Below, piece by piece: positions 29,413 through 39,700 of a DNA stretch of 42,272 nucleotides. The notes below the pieces were generated by a model. That model worked only from the letters and a program-made list of their open reading frames with translations, was not told the origin of the DNA and did not search any database. The position numbers and the translations under genes were made by a program. This DNA comes from a bacterium (GTDB lineage: Bacteria > Lernaellota > Lernaellaia > JACKCT01): assembly GCA_019912885.1 (NCBI GenBank), contig JAIOHV010000218.1, forward strand, positions 1-42,272, given 5' to 3'. Numbering within the stretch: the stretch's first letter is position 1; each line of letters opens with the position of its first letter.

Positions 29413-30500
29413 TGTCGCTTCTTTCCGGAATCAAGTCGCAGGTCATCAACATGCGGGCCTTCCGCCCGTTCTTCACGCCGCTTCGCGTCGCGCGCGACGC
29501 GATCACGTTCCCCGTCGATTACTACCTCGGCGACGGGCGCGTGCACGGCATGCCGAGCATCGTGAACCTGAACATCACGACGGTCTGCAATCTCAAGTGT
29601 CCGTTCTGTTTCAATAACGACATTCTCGGCAAACGCACGGAACTTTCGACGGCGGAAATGGTCGAACTTGTCGATCAACTCTCGAAGACCGGCGCGGGTT
29701 TGTTTCTCTCCGGCGGCGAGCCTTTCGCGCGCAAGGACATTTACGACATCATCGTCGAGGCCAAGCGGCGGGGCATGCCCGTCGGCGTCGTCACAAACGG
29801 CACGCTGTTGAAAGAGCCGCAGGTGACGCGCCTTCGCGACATCGGCCTTGACGTCGTCATCCTGAGTTTTCACGGCACGCGCGAGGCCCACAACAAGGCC
29901 GTGCTGATGGACGGCGCGTACGACAAGACGATGCACGCGCTCGACCTGTTCCGCGCCGCGTGGCCGTCGCCGGGGCCGATGATCAACTACGTCATCACCG
30001 CGGAGTCGCTGCCCCACCTGCCGGATTTCGTGCGGGAGCTCGACGGGCGCGACAACCTCGTCATGCGCCTGTCGCACCTGAACTTCGTGACGCCGACGGA
30101 AGCCGAGGCCAACCGTAACTACTGGATCGAAAACTTCGGCGAGGCGCCGGACAAGCTCCTGCACTTCCAATACGAGCCGCCCGAACGCATGTACGAGCCG
30201 ATCCTCGACATCCTCGAAAAGAATCGGGAGATCTTCACCAAGCCGGTGTTGAACGCGGACGAGATGAAGACCTGGTACAGCCCGAAGTTCGACCTCGACC
30301 GCCGGTGCGTTTTCATCTGGCGTTCGACGTACGTGAACTCCGACGGCGACGTCTATCCCTGCCAGTTCCTCTACATGAAGATGGGGAACATCAAGGAGAA
30401 GCCGCTCGCCGAGATCTGGAACGGCGAACGCTACCGCCGCTTCCGCGCGCTCCTGCGCAAAGGACTCACTCCCGGCTGCGCCCGGTGCTGCAAGCTTTGA
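29412..30500 (+). CDS. radical SAM/SPASM protein
   Basis: 362 residues. After a 50-residue N-terminal extension, the radical SAM core has CX3CX2C (C59, C63, C66, in CNLKCPFCF), FLSGGEPFARKD for SAM binding, and VVTNGTLL. A SPASM-type C-terminus has RCVFIWRST, NSDGDVYPCQF and the end GCARCCKL, suggesting at least one auxiliary iron-sulfur cluster. It differs in its core motifs from the modules fused to GT4 and to the carbamoyltransferase (CPFCFNN here, CXACW there), so it is probably not a recent copy of them. The substrate is unknown; context suggests the sugar or lipid product of the operon. Translation starts at the ATG overlapping the epimerase stop by one base. Confidence 0.9.
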   Translation: MSLLSGIKSQVINMRAFRPFFTPLRVARDAITFPVDYYLGDGRVHGMPSIVNLNITTVCNLKCPFCFNNDILGKRTELSTAEMVELVDQLSKTGAGLFLSGGEPFARKDIYDIIVEAKRRGMPVGVVTNGTLLKEPQVTRLRDIGLDVVILSFHGTREAHNKAVLMDGAYDKTMHALDLFRAAWPSPGPMINYVITAESLPHLPDFVRELDGRDNLVMRLSHLNFVTPTEAEANRNYWIENFGEAPDKLLHFQYEPPERMYEPILDILEKNREIFTKPVLNADEMKTWYSPKFDLDRRCVFIWRSTYVNSDGDVYPCQFLYMKMGNIKEKPLAEIWNGERYRRFRALLRKGLTPGCARCCKL

Positions 30501-30504
30501 CGGC

Positions 30505-32211
30505 ATGATCGTTCTCGGCATCTCCGACAACCACGGAGCCGGGGCGGCCGTCGTCATCGACGGGCGCCTCGTCGCCGCCGTCAACGAAGAACGCATCGAC
30601 CGTGAAAAAAATTCGATGGCCTTCCCGTGGGGCGCCATCGACGCATGCCTTTCCATCGCGGGGGTGACTCCGGACGATGTCGATCTCGTCGCGGTCGGCA
30701 GTGAGTTCACGCCGATTTTCGGCCTTCGCCTCGTGAAGGGCTGGCATCGGCGCGTCAAACGAAGCGCCGGCCAGTTCAGCTTCCTGTTCGATCTGTACAT
30801 CATGTACCACCTGCTGGCGCGGGCCATTTCCGTGTTGCGTTCCATCGAAATTCGCCTGTCGCGCTGGTGGATCGGGCGCGGCTTGCGCGCGCACGGCTAT
30901 GACTGCGACGTCCAGCTTTTCGATCATCACCTGTGCCACGCCTGGTCCGTGTACCTCACCGCGCCATTTGACGACGCGGCGGTCGTCACCGCGGACGCGA
31001 TGGGCGACGGCCTGTCCGCAACCGTGTCGATCGCCTGCGCCGGGCGCGTATCCCGCATCTTCGCCCAGGATGGCCGCTGCGCGTTCAACCCGTATTACTC
31101 GCGCATTACCGAATACCTCGGTTTCATCCCGAACCGGCACGAGGGCAAGGTCACGGGCCTCGCGGCGTACGGCGATCCGTCGTTGCTACTCGACGAATTC
31201 GAAAAGAGTGCGCATTTTCGCGGGCCGGGTTTTTCGACGTTTCGCGTCTGGATGCCGAACCCGCGCGCGTGGGGGCTTTATCGAAAAATTCGCGGCCACA
31301 GGCGCGAGGACATCGCGGCCGCCTGCCAGCGCAACCTCGAGGCGCAAATGGGCAGGTTCGTTTCCCGATGGCTTGAGCGCACCGGCAAGTCGCGCCTCGC
31401 GCTCGCGGGCGGCATCTTCGAGAACGTCAAGTTGAATCAGCGCCTGCACGAGCTTTCGGGCGTGCAGGAAATCTACATCTTCCCGAACATGTCCGACGGC
31501 GGCCTCGCGACCGGCGCGGCGCTTGGCGCTTCGCGCCGCGGTCGAAAGACTCTCGAGACGCCCTATCTCGGCATGGCGTACGGCGAGGACGAATTGGAGG
31601 CGGCGATCCGCGACGCCCGGCTCGAACACGAGCGGCCCGACGATCTCGCGACGGCGGTGGCGCGGCTTGTCGCCGATCGCAAGATCGTGGCGCGTTTCGA
31701 CGGCGGCATGGAATACGGCCCCCGCGCGCTCGGACACCGGTCGATCCTTTTTCGCCCGGACGACCCGTCGGCCAACGACTGGTTGAACGAGAAACTGCGC
31801 CGCAGCGAGTTCATGCCATTCGCGCCGGCGGTGCGCGCCGAGCGGGCGCCGGACCTGTTTGTGGGGATCGCCGGCGCCGAATTCACGGCGCGCTTCATGA
31901 ATATCTGCTTTGACTGCACGGACGAGATGAAAACGAAGTGCCCGGGCGTCGTCCACGTGGACGGCACGGCGCGCCCGCAGGTGTTCAAGAGGGCCGAAGA
32001 CGCGCTATACTATGATATTCTGGCGCGTTTTGAGGATCTGACGGGTTTGCCGGCCATCCTCAACACGAGCTTCAATATGCACGAGGAGCCGATCGTCGCC
32101 ACGCCGCGGGATGCGATCCGGGCTTTCCTCGCCGCCGGGCTCGACGCGCTCGCGCTCGGCCCGTTCCTGGTTCGTCCGCGGCGAAAGGCAGCGAATGTCG
32201 ATGTTCATTAA
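30505..32211 (+). CDS. complete NodU/TobZ-family carbamoyltransferase
   Basis: Transfers a carbamoyl group from carbamoyl phosphate, via carbamoyl-adenylate, to a hydroxyl of a sugar or small molecule. The 568 residues are the normal length, with both halves. The N-terminal Kae1-like domain has ISDNHGAGAAVVIDGRLVA, FDHHLCHAWS, VTGLAAYG and LALAGGIFENVKLNQ. The C-terminal YrdC-like domain has YGPRALGHRSIL, FMPFAPAV, HVDGTARPQ and LNTSFNMHEEPIVATP. It is therefore a second carbamoylation system beside the split one at 25017-28456. An insert (about 70-125, with a hydrophobic stretch FSFLFDLYIMYHLLA) is unusual and may touch the membrane. The 3' end overlaps the next gene by 17 bp. Confidence 0.93.
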   Translation: MIVLGISDNHGAGAAVVIDGRLVAAVNEERIDREKNSMAFPWGAIDACLSIAGVTPDDVDLVAVGSEFTPIFGLRLVKGWHRRVKRSAGQFSFLFDLYIMYHLLARAISVLRSIEIRLSRWWIGRGLRAHGYDCDVQLFDHHLCHAWSVYLTAPFDDAAVVTADAMGDGLSATVSIACAGRVSRIFAQDGRCAFNPYYSRITEYLGFIPNRHEGKVTGLAAYGDPSLLLDEFEKSAHFRGPGFSTFRVWMPNPRAWGLYRKIRGHRREDIAAACQRNLEAQMGRFVSRWLERTGKSRLALAGGIFENVKLNQRLHELSGVQEIYIFPNMSDGGLATGAALGASRRGRKTLETPYLGMAYGEDELEAAIRDARLEHERPDDLATAVARLVADRKIVARFDGGMEYGPRALGHRSILFRPDDPSANDWLNEKLRRSEFMPFAPAVRAERAPDLFVGIAGAEFTARFMNICFDCTDEMKTKCPGVVHVDGTARPQVFKRAEDALYYDILARFEDLTGLPAILNTSFNMHEEPIVATPRDAIRAFLAAGLDALALGPFLVRPRRKAANVDVH

Positions 32212-33790
32212 CGGACCCGGCGCGAACGGCCGCGCCAACGGCGCGCGCGAGCCAGGGGCGTCCGCGCGGCCCGTGGACATCCTTTTGTTCTCGCCACCGC
32301 CGTGGCTGGTGACCGGCCCGCCGCTGGGGCTTGCCGCGTTGTCCGCCTGGCTTCGCGGGCGCGGCTGGAATGTCGCGGTCATCGACGGCAACACGCGCGC
32401 CTATCACAAGACGGACACGTCGCTGCGCCCGCTATGGCTGTGGGACAACAGCGCGTTCTGGGAAGATCCCGAACCGGTCGAGGTGAAATTCGGCCCCCTT
32501 CTGCGCGAATTGGCGGACGAGGTCGCGACGCATCGCCCGCGCGTTCTCGGCATCAACGTCGTTTCGCGAAAAGAAGCGGCGAGCGCCATCTTCCTTGCAC
32601 GCCTGAAGGAGCGCTTGCCCGATCTCAAGGTCTTCGTCGGCGGGCCCGGAGCGGGCTGGCGCGAGTCGCGCGATCACATCCGCCAGCTTTGCGGCGATCT
32701 CGTGGACGGCTTCATCGTCGGCGAGGGGGAGCTGGCCTGCGACGAGTTGCTGAGGCGCCTGCGCGACGGTGCGCCGCTCGCGAATCTGCCGGGGTTCGTG
32801 TCCGGACGCCCCGACGGCGAGGAGTGCGTCATCCCGGGGCATTTCATCACGGATATGAACCAGCTTCCGATCCCCGACTTCTCCGATTTCCGCCTCGCGG
32901 ATTACGAGGAGCAGGGGCTCGTCGTCGAGTGGAACCGCGGGTGCGTCGCGCGGTGCACGTATTGCAGCATCAACGATTACTGGAACGCGTTCCGCTTCAA
33001 GGCGCCCGAAAAGGTCGCCGACGAGTTGCGTACGCTGCACGAGCGCCACGGCATTTCGCGCTTCACGATCGTCGATCCGATGGTCAACGGCGATCCGGAA
33101 TTGCTCGATGCGATCTGCGACGCGATCGTCGCGACAGGCATCCATGTGAAATGGTCCGCGGGCATCTCGCCCAATCGTATTGTGGGCAAATCCACGTTCG
33201 AAAAAATGAAGGCCGCGGGCTGCTTCAAGCTTGAGTTCGGCGTCGATTCCGGCAGCCGCACGATGCTTCGCAAGATGGGCAAGCGCTTCAAGCCCGACGA
33301 GGCCGGCCAGATGATGCGCGACTGCAAGGACGCCGGTATCCAGGTGATGCTCTACCTCATCGTCGGCTTCCCCGGCGAAACGGACGAAACGGTGCAGGAG
33401 ACGTGCGACTGGCTCGATCGATGGGGGGGCGCGGTCGATATGATCCGCAATCTTTGCAGCCTGACGATTGAATACGGCACCGCCATCGAAAAGCGCGCCG
33501 ACCTGTTCGGCGTCGAGTTCGACCGTCACGACGTGCAGTGGAAGGACAACTGGCAGGGCAAGGGCGACGACACGCCGCTGCGCCGCGCGATGCGCGTGCG
33601 CAAGGTGATCGACAAGGTGCACGATCTCGGTATTCCGATCGAAACCGAGGTCATCACGGATCCCGAACACGCGACGCACGACGAACACGGCCAGTGGGCC
33701 GGCGGCGAGGGCGCGTCCGACGCCCAAAAGGTCGCGCAGCCGCGCAGCTCGATCATGTGCGCGTCGTTCCCCACGGGTTCGCAGTCGTGA
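32195..33790 (+). CDS. cobalamin-binding-type radical SAM protein (stand-alone module)
   Basis: 531 residues. An N-terminal tail rich in Asn-Gly (MSMFINGPGANGRANGA) precedes a B12-binding-type Rossmann domain (about 25-190; ILLFSPPPWLV, GLAALSAWLRGRGWNVAVIDGN, FIVGEGELACDELL). The radical SAM core has CX3CX2C (C250, C254, C257, in RGCVARCTYC), IVDPMVNGDPELLDA and IVGFPGETDETV. The domain lacks the DXHXXG cobalamin motif, as do many class B family members. Such enzymes usually methylate unactivated carbons or phosphorus, or rearrange rings. It is closest to the second module of the next gene (shared DPMVNXDP and WSAGXSPNR). Two Met codons (32195 and 32201) are possible starts. It overlaps the giant gene by 4 bp (GTGA). 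Confidence 0.88.
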   Translation: MSMFINGPGANGRANGAREPGASARPVDILLFSPPPWLVTGPPLGLAALSAWLRGRGWNVAVIDGNTRAYHKTDTSLRPLWLWDNSAFWEDPEPVEVKFGPLLRELADEVATHRPRVLGINVVSRKEAASAIFLARLKERLPDLKVFVGGPGAGWRESRDHIRQLCGDLVDGFIVGEGELACDELLRRLRDGAPLANLPGFVSGRPDGEECVIPGHFITDMNQLPIPDFSDFRLADYEEQGLVVEWNRGCVARCTYCSINDYWNAFRFKAPEKVADELRTLHERHGISRFTIVDPMVNGDPELLDAICDAIVATGIHVKWSAGISPNRIVGKSTFEKMKAAGCFKLEFGVDSGSRTMLRKMGKRFKPDEAGQMMRDCKDAGIQVMLYLIVGFPGETDETVQETCDWLDRWGGAVDMIRNLCSLTIEYGTAIEKRADLFGVEFDRHDVQWKDNWQGKGDDTPLRRAMRVRKVIDKVHDLGIPIETEVITDPEHATHDEHGQWAGGEGASDAQKVAQPRSSIMCASFPTGSQS

Positions 33791-36700
33791 ACGCCCGCGA
33801 GGCCAAGTCCATCGAGTTCCCGAAACACTTGATGGTCCAGACGGTCTCGCGCTGCAACAGCGGGTGCGTCATGTGCCCGTGGCCCGATACCGCAAAGACG
33901 CAGGCCCAGGGCGAGATGGACGACGCGGTGTACGCGCGCCTCGTGGACGAGGTGAAGCGCTTCCCCGATCTGTCGCGCGTTCTGCTCTATCTGATGAACG
34001 AGCCGACGCTCGACAAAAAGCTCCCCGCGCGAATCGAAATGATGCGCCGCGCGTTGCCGCACGCGGAGATCTACATCATCACGAACGGCCTGTTGCTTGA
34101 CGGCGACTTCGGCGAGCGGCTGATCGACTCGGGTCTGTCCTGGCTGGGCATCTCCATCCACGCGCTCGAACCGGACACCTACGAAAAAATCACCGGGCGC
34201 AAGGACTGGGCGACGGCGCGGCCGAGGCTCGAACGTTTCATCGACCGCGCCCTCGCGGTGCGTGGCGATAATTTCATCCAGGTGAACATCACCAAGGTGC
34301 GCCCGCACATCACACCCGGGGAATACGCCCGCGCCGCCGAACATTGGCGTGAGATCGGCGTGACGCGCGTGGACCTCGACGACGGCTACATCTCCCGCGC
34401 GGGCAGCGTGCCGGTTTACGGACACGAGCGCGCGTACACGCCGCGCACGTCCGGTTGCAAGACGATCTGGGCGTACAAAATGGCGCACGTGTTGTTCAAC
34501 GGCGATGTCATTCCCTGCTGCATGGACTGGCGGCGCAAGGTCGTGTTCGGCAACGTCGCCCGCGACGGCGGCCTGGCGGCGGTGTGGCGCGGCGAAGGGC
34601 GCGCGCGATTTCTCGATGCGCTCGGAAGCGGCGAGCGCCTCCCCGACGAATTTCTTTGCGTGAGTTGCGAGGACGCCATTCCCGCCGAGGGCGCCAACCT
34701 CGCCCAGGATCGCGATCTTTCCGTTGCCGCGACCGGCCCCCATCCAGGCGCCGGGGATTTCGTCGCGGTCAACTTCATCGGCAAGCCGAACGTGCCGATT
34801 GACACGCGCGACGCGGAACCCGAAACGCCGGGTTGCGATGTCAGTGCCGCGAGCGATAGCGAGCGGTCGGTCGCGAACCCGCGCCCGCTTCCGCCTAACG
34901 CCGGCGACGATTCGCCGGCGAGCTACGATCTTGGCGACGCGGTGACGATTGACCCGGCCGCGCCCGTCGGTCCGGCGACCGAAATGGAGGCCGCGGAAGA
35001 CGGCAACGCGGATGCGCTCTTTTTCCTTCCGCCGCCGTGGCAGGTATCGGCGCCGCCGCTCGGCATCGGGGCGATCACCGGCTACCTGCGCGAAAAGGGC
35101 TGGCGGGTGAAGGTGCTCGACGGCAACGTGCGGCTTTACAACATGTCCGATCCGCCCAAGCGCAACCTTTGGGATTGGGAACGCGGTCCGTTCTGGGAAG
35201 GCGAGGAACAGGTGGACGCCGCGTTCGGTGACGATCTGCGCACGCTCGCGGAAGAAGCCGCCGCGTCCGGCGCGAAGGTCTTCGGCATCAACATGGTCTC
35301 GCGCAAGGAGGTGCCGACGCGAATCTTCCTGAAGCGCCTGAAAGAGCTTGCGCCGGATTCGTTCGTTTTTGTCGGCGGCCCGCATGCCAGCCATATCGAC
35401 CTGCGCCGCCACGTGACGTCGTTCCTGCACGAGTTCATCGACGGATTCCTCGTCGGCGAAGGCGAAGCCGTCATGGAGGCGCTGTTGACGCGCATCCGCG
35501 AGGGGCGCGACATCCTCGATTGCCCCGGACTTGCGCGCTGGGATCGCGTGGAAGGCGAGGAGACGCTGAACGCGCCCGCGTTCTTCCCCGACCTCGCCGC
35601 GTTGCCGCCGCCGGATTTCCGCGATTTCGACGCGAACGCCTACGGCTCGCCCGCGCTTGTCGTCGAGTGGAGCCGCGGATGCGTCGGGCGTTGCACGTTC
35701 TGCAACATCCCCGACCTCTGGCAGGACGCGCGCTACAAGCCCGCCGCGAACGTCGTCCGCGAACTTCGGACGCTCGTCGAACGTCACGGCACGAAAATCT
35801 TTTCTGTCGTCGATCCGATGGTGAACAACGACCCGGCGATGCTCGAGGCGATCTGCGACGGCATCATCGAGGCCAACCTCGATGTCACGTGGTCCGCGGG
35901 CATGTCGCCAAACCGCCCGCTGACCGCCGAACAATTCCACAAGATGAAGCAGGCGGGGTGCTATCGCCTGGAGTTCGGCGTCGAGTCCGGCTCCGATCGC
36001 GTGCTGCGCCGGATGAACAAATATTACGACGCCGCCGAGGCCGGGCGCATGCTGCAAGACGCGCACGCGGCGGGGATCGACGTGGTCATCTACCTCATCG
36101 CGGGCTTCCCGGGCGAGACGGACGAGGACGTCGAGGCGACGCTGCGTTTTCTCGAGGAAAACCGCGAGTCGATCGGGCTGGTGCGCAGTTTGAACGGCCT
36201 TGTCATCATCCACGGCACGCCGATTGAGAAGAAATCTCACGTTTTTGGCATTGAACCGATCGACCGACTGGAGAATGGTTGGACCAATCACTGGGTTTCA
36301 GGTGACAATACGCCGGATTTACGCGCAAAACGCGTGGCTCGTATCGAACGTAAGCTCCATGAGCTCGGCATACGGATCGAGTTCCAGAACACGGAAGACG
36401 TGATGCCAAGCGAGATGCTCTACGCGAAGAAGATCGAGGATACGCAATCCCGGCTCGACGCGGTCGGCGCCGAGTTGATCGCGCTGATGGGCCGCGTGGA
36501 CAAGGTTTTGCGCGGCGAGCCGGTGCGCGAGGTTCCGGGCCACAACGAGGTCGCACTCGTGCTCTGCCCGGTTTGGGGCGTGGACATGCCGCCGCTCGGC
36601 ATGGCGACCGTCGCGGGCTTCATGCGCAATCAGGGCTACGACCCGCTCGTGGTCGATCTCAATATCGAGTTGTATCAGGCCGCGTCTCCGGCGCTTCGGC

Positions 36701-39700
36701 GCTTCTTCGAGGAAGACAGCTTCCGCCACTGGACGGATGAAGACTCGTGCCGGCGCATCGTCGCCGCGTTTTCGCGGCCGATCGACGCCGCCGTGGCGCG
36801 CATCATCGAGTCCGGCCGGCGTGTCGTCGGCTTCACCGTCTATTCGCCCAATCGCCTGTTCACGATCGAGGTGATGCGCCGGCTGCGCCGCGCGAATCCC
36901 GAGATCATCCACATCATCGGCGGGCGCGGCATCCAGACCGAAAACGAGCGGCGCCTGTTCCCGCACGATCTCGTCGACCACTTCGTGATCGGCGAAGGCG
37001 AGGTGACGTTCATTCCGCTTCTCGAACGCATTTTTCGCGGTGGCGACCCCACGGGCCTGCCCGGCACGGATCGTTTCGTCGGCCGCGATCTGGCGGGATA
37101 CACGCCGCGCCCGCGCCTGTCCGACCTGACGCTCCTGCCGCCGCCGGCGTACGATCTGTTCCCGCTCGACGCCTATCGCGGCGAGGATCTGCCCGTGCAG
37201 TTTTCGCGCGGGTGCGTCGCGTTTTGCACGTTCTGCAACGACAACAATCGCAACACGGGCTTCCGCACCCGGCCGGGAAGCCACATCGCCTCCGAGCTTC
37301 GGCACCTTGTCGAAACCACGGGACGCAAAAGCTTCCGCTTCAACGACCTGCTCATCAACGGCGACCTCCAGGTTCTCGAGGAGCTGTGCGACGACCTGAT
37401 CGCGATGGACCTCGGCATCCGCTGGATTGCGCTCTTCCAGCCGCGCGGCGACATGACGGGCGAGCTGCTGCAAAAGATGGCCACGGCCGGCTGCTATACC
37501 CTGAACATGGGCGTGGAGTCCGGCTCGGACCGCGTTCTGAAGCGCATGGGCAAGGGCTTCCGCGTCGACGACATGGAGCGCGCGCTCAAGCAGGCGCGAA
37601 GCGCCGGCATCAACACGATGCTCAACTTCTTCGTCGGCTTCCCGGGCGAGCAGGAAGAAGACGTCGACATCACCATCGACTTCATCCGCCGCAACCGCGA
37701 GTGGATTTGCGGCATCACCTCGCTGAACTCGTGCATCCTCCTCGAGGACGCGCCGATCGAGAAGAACTGGCACAAGCTCGGCATCGAGTTCGACGACTAC
37801 GCGACGCGCGACGTCGGCTGGCGCCTCGGCGACAACACGCCCGAGGTGCGCATGGCGCGCCTCGCGAAGCTCACCGCGGCGGTCAAGGAGCTTGGCCTGC
37901 CGATCGTGGTGACCAACGCGGCCGAACGCGCGGCGGATATCGACGTGCTGCCCGAGCCCGTCGCGGAACCGGAGATCTTCGAGGAAGAAACGACCGTCGT
38001 GGGCGCGAATCTGCTTTCGACGATGGCGACGTGCGCGCCGGCGCTTGACGATTTCGACCCGTCCAAGGGTGAGCCGCGCTGGGAGACGGTGCCGGCGGAT
38101 TTCGCGCACGTCATGCTCATCAAGTGCCCCGTTTGGGGCGTCGATGTGCCGCCTTTGGCGATCGCGTATCTCGCGCAGGTCTCCCGCGACGCCGGGTTCA
38201 AGGTTGTCGCGGTCGATATGAACGTGAAGATCCACAACCGCTGCCACGATCGTTCGCTCTGGCGCATGGACCGCTACAAGGAGTGGGCCGATCCGGAGTT
38301 CTTCCCGGCGACTTACGAATCGCTGTGGGAGCTGACCGAACATTACCTGAAACAGATCGCCGCGCACCCCGCGAGGCTCGTCGGGTTCTCCGTTTGCACG
38401 TCGAACTACCTTTTTACGATGGAAACCGCGCGGCGCCTCAAGAAGTTGGCGCCCGAAAAGGTCATCGTGTTCGGAGGCCCGGCGATCACCAACAGCTTCG
38501 ACGTGCAGACGCTCACGCCCGCGGACGGCGACTACCTGTTCTTCGGCGAGGGCGACGTCGGTTTTCCGGAGATCGTCAGCGCGGCCAACGAGAATCGCGC
38601 GCCGAAGGACGTCTACGGCCTGGTGAAGATCGGCACGAGCTTCACGTACGACAGCGTCGATCGCGCGCTCGTCAAGAAGGGCACGTCGATCCCCACGCCG
38701 ACGATGGAAGAGCTGAACGTCAACGAATACACCGGCACCGCGATTCCGCTTTTGGGCAGCCGAGGGTGCGTTCGCAAGTGCACGTTCTGCAACGACCACC
38801 AGATCTATCAGAAGTACCGCCACCGGCCCGCGAAGGAGATCTTCGCGGATATGGAGTGGCACGTGCTCCATCGCGGCGCGCACCACTTCACGTTCCTCGA
38901 CCTCTTGATGAACGGCCACGTCGGGGTGCTTGAGGAGTTCTGCGATCTCATCCTCGAGAAGGGCTATCAGGTCGCCTGGGGCGGGCAGTGCATCATCCGC
39001 AAGGAGATGACGCTCGAGCTGCTCTCCAAGATGCGCAAGGCCGGGTGCATGAGCATCGTGTACGGCATCGAGAGTTTCAACAACAAGGTCCTTCGCGTGA
39101 TGCGCAAGTACTACACGCAGGAGCTGGCGAAAGAAGTCCTCGGCAACACCGTGAAGGCGGGAATCGAACCGATCATCAACATCATCTGCGGCTTCCCGGG
39201 CGAAGGCGAGGAGGAATTCCTCGACACCTACAACTTCATCCGCGACAACCGCGACATCATCGGCCAGGTCGCCTCCGTCTCGCCGTGCCTCGTGAATCTC
39301 GGCAGCGAGCTTTTTGAGCGGTTCGAGGATTTCGACATTCGTTTCGCGCCCGAAGGCGGGTCCGTCAAATGGTTCACGGCCGACGGCTCGAACACATACG
39401 AAAAGCGCCTCGAGCGCGTCATCCGCGTCACGTCGCTTCTGGCCGAGCGCAACAAGCACATCCACACGGTGAACATTTACGACGAGGCCGACCGCGATCA
39501 GCGCGACGTCGCCGACAACGCCGCCCGCGAACGCGCGCGTATGGAAAAGATTCGGCGCGAGGCCGAAGCGGCTCTGGCCCGCGAAGCCGGCGGCGAGGCG
39601 GCATCCGTGGAATCGACCATCGACTTTGATTCATTGTCGCCCGAAGCGCGCGAGGCGCTCGCCAACGGCCTTGCCACCGCGGCGCTGGCGACCGACGTCA

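Noticed and set aside
33526-36291. Minus-strand open frame of 921 codons
   Set aside because: Antisense to module A and B coding sequence; low-complexity composition and no motifs.
36319-39465. Minus-strand open frame of 1048 codons
   Set aside because: It mirrors the giant radical SAM gene; in high-GC DNA the antisense frame is often stop-free. The protein is Arg/Ala/Asp/His-rich with no domain, and the plus strand has clear family motifs.
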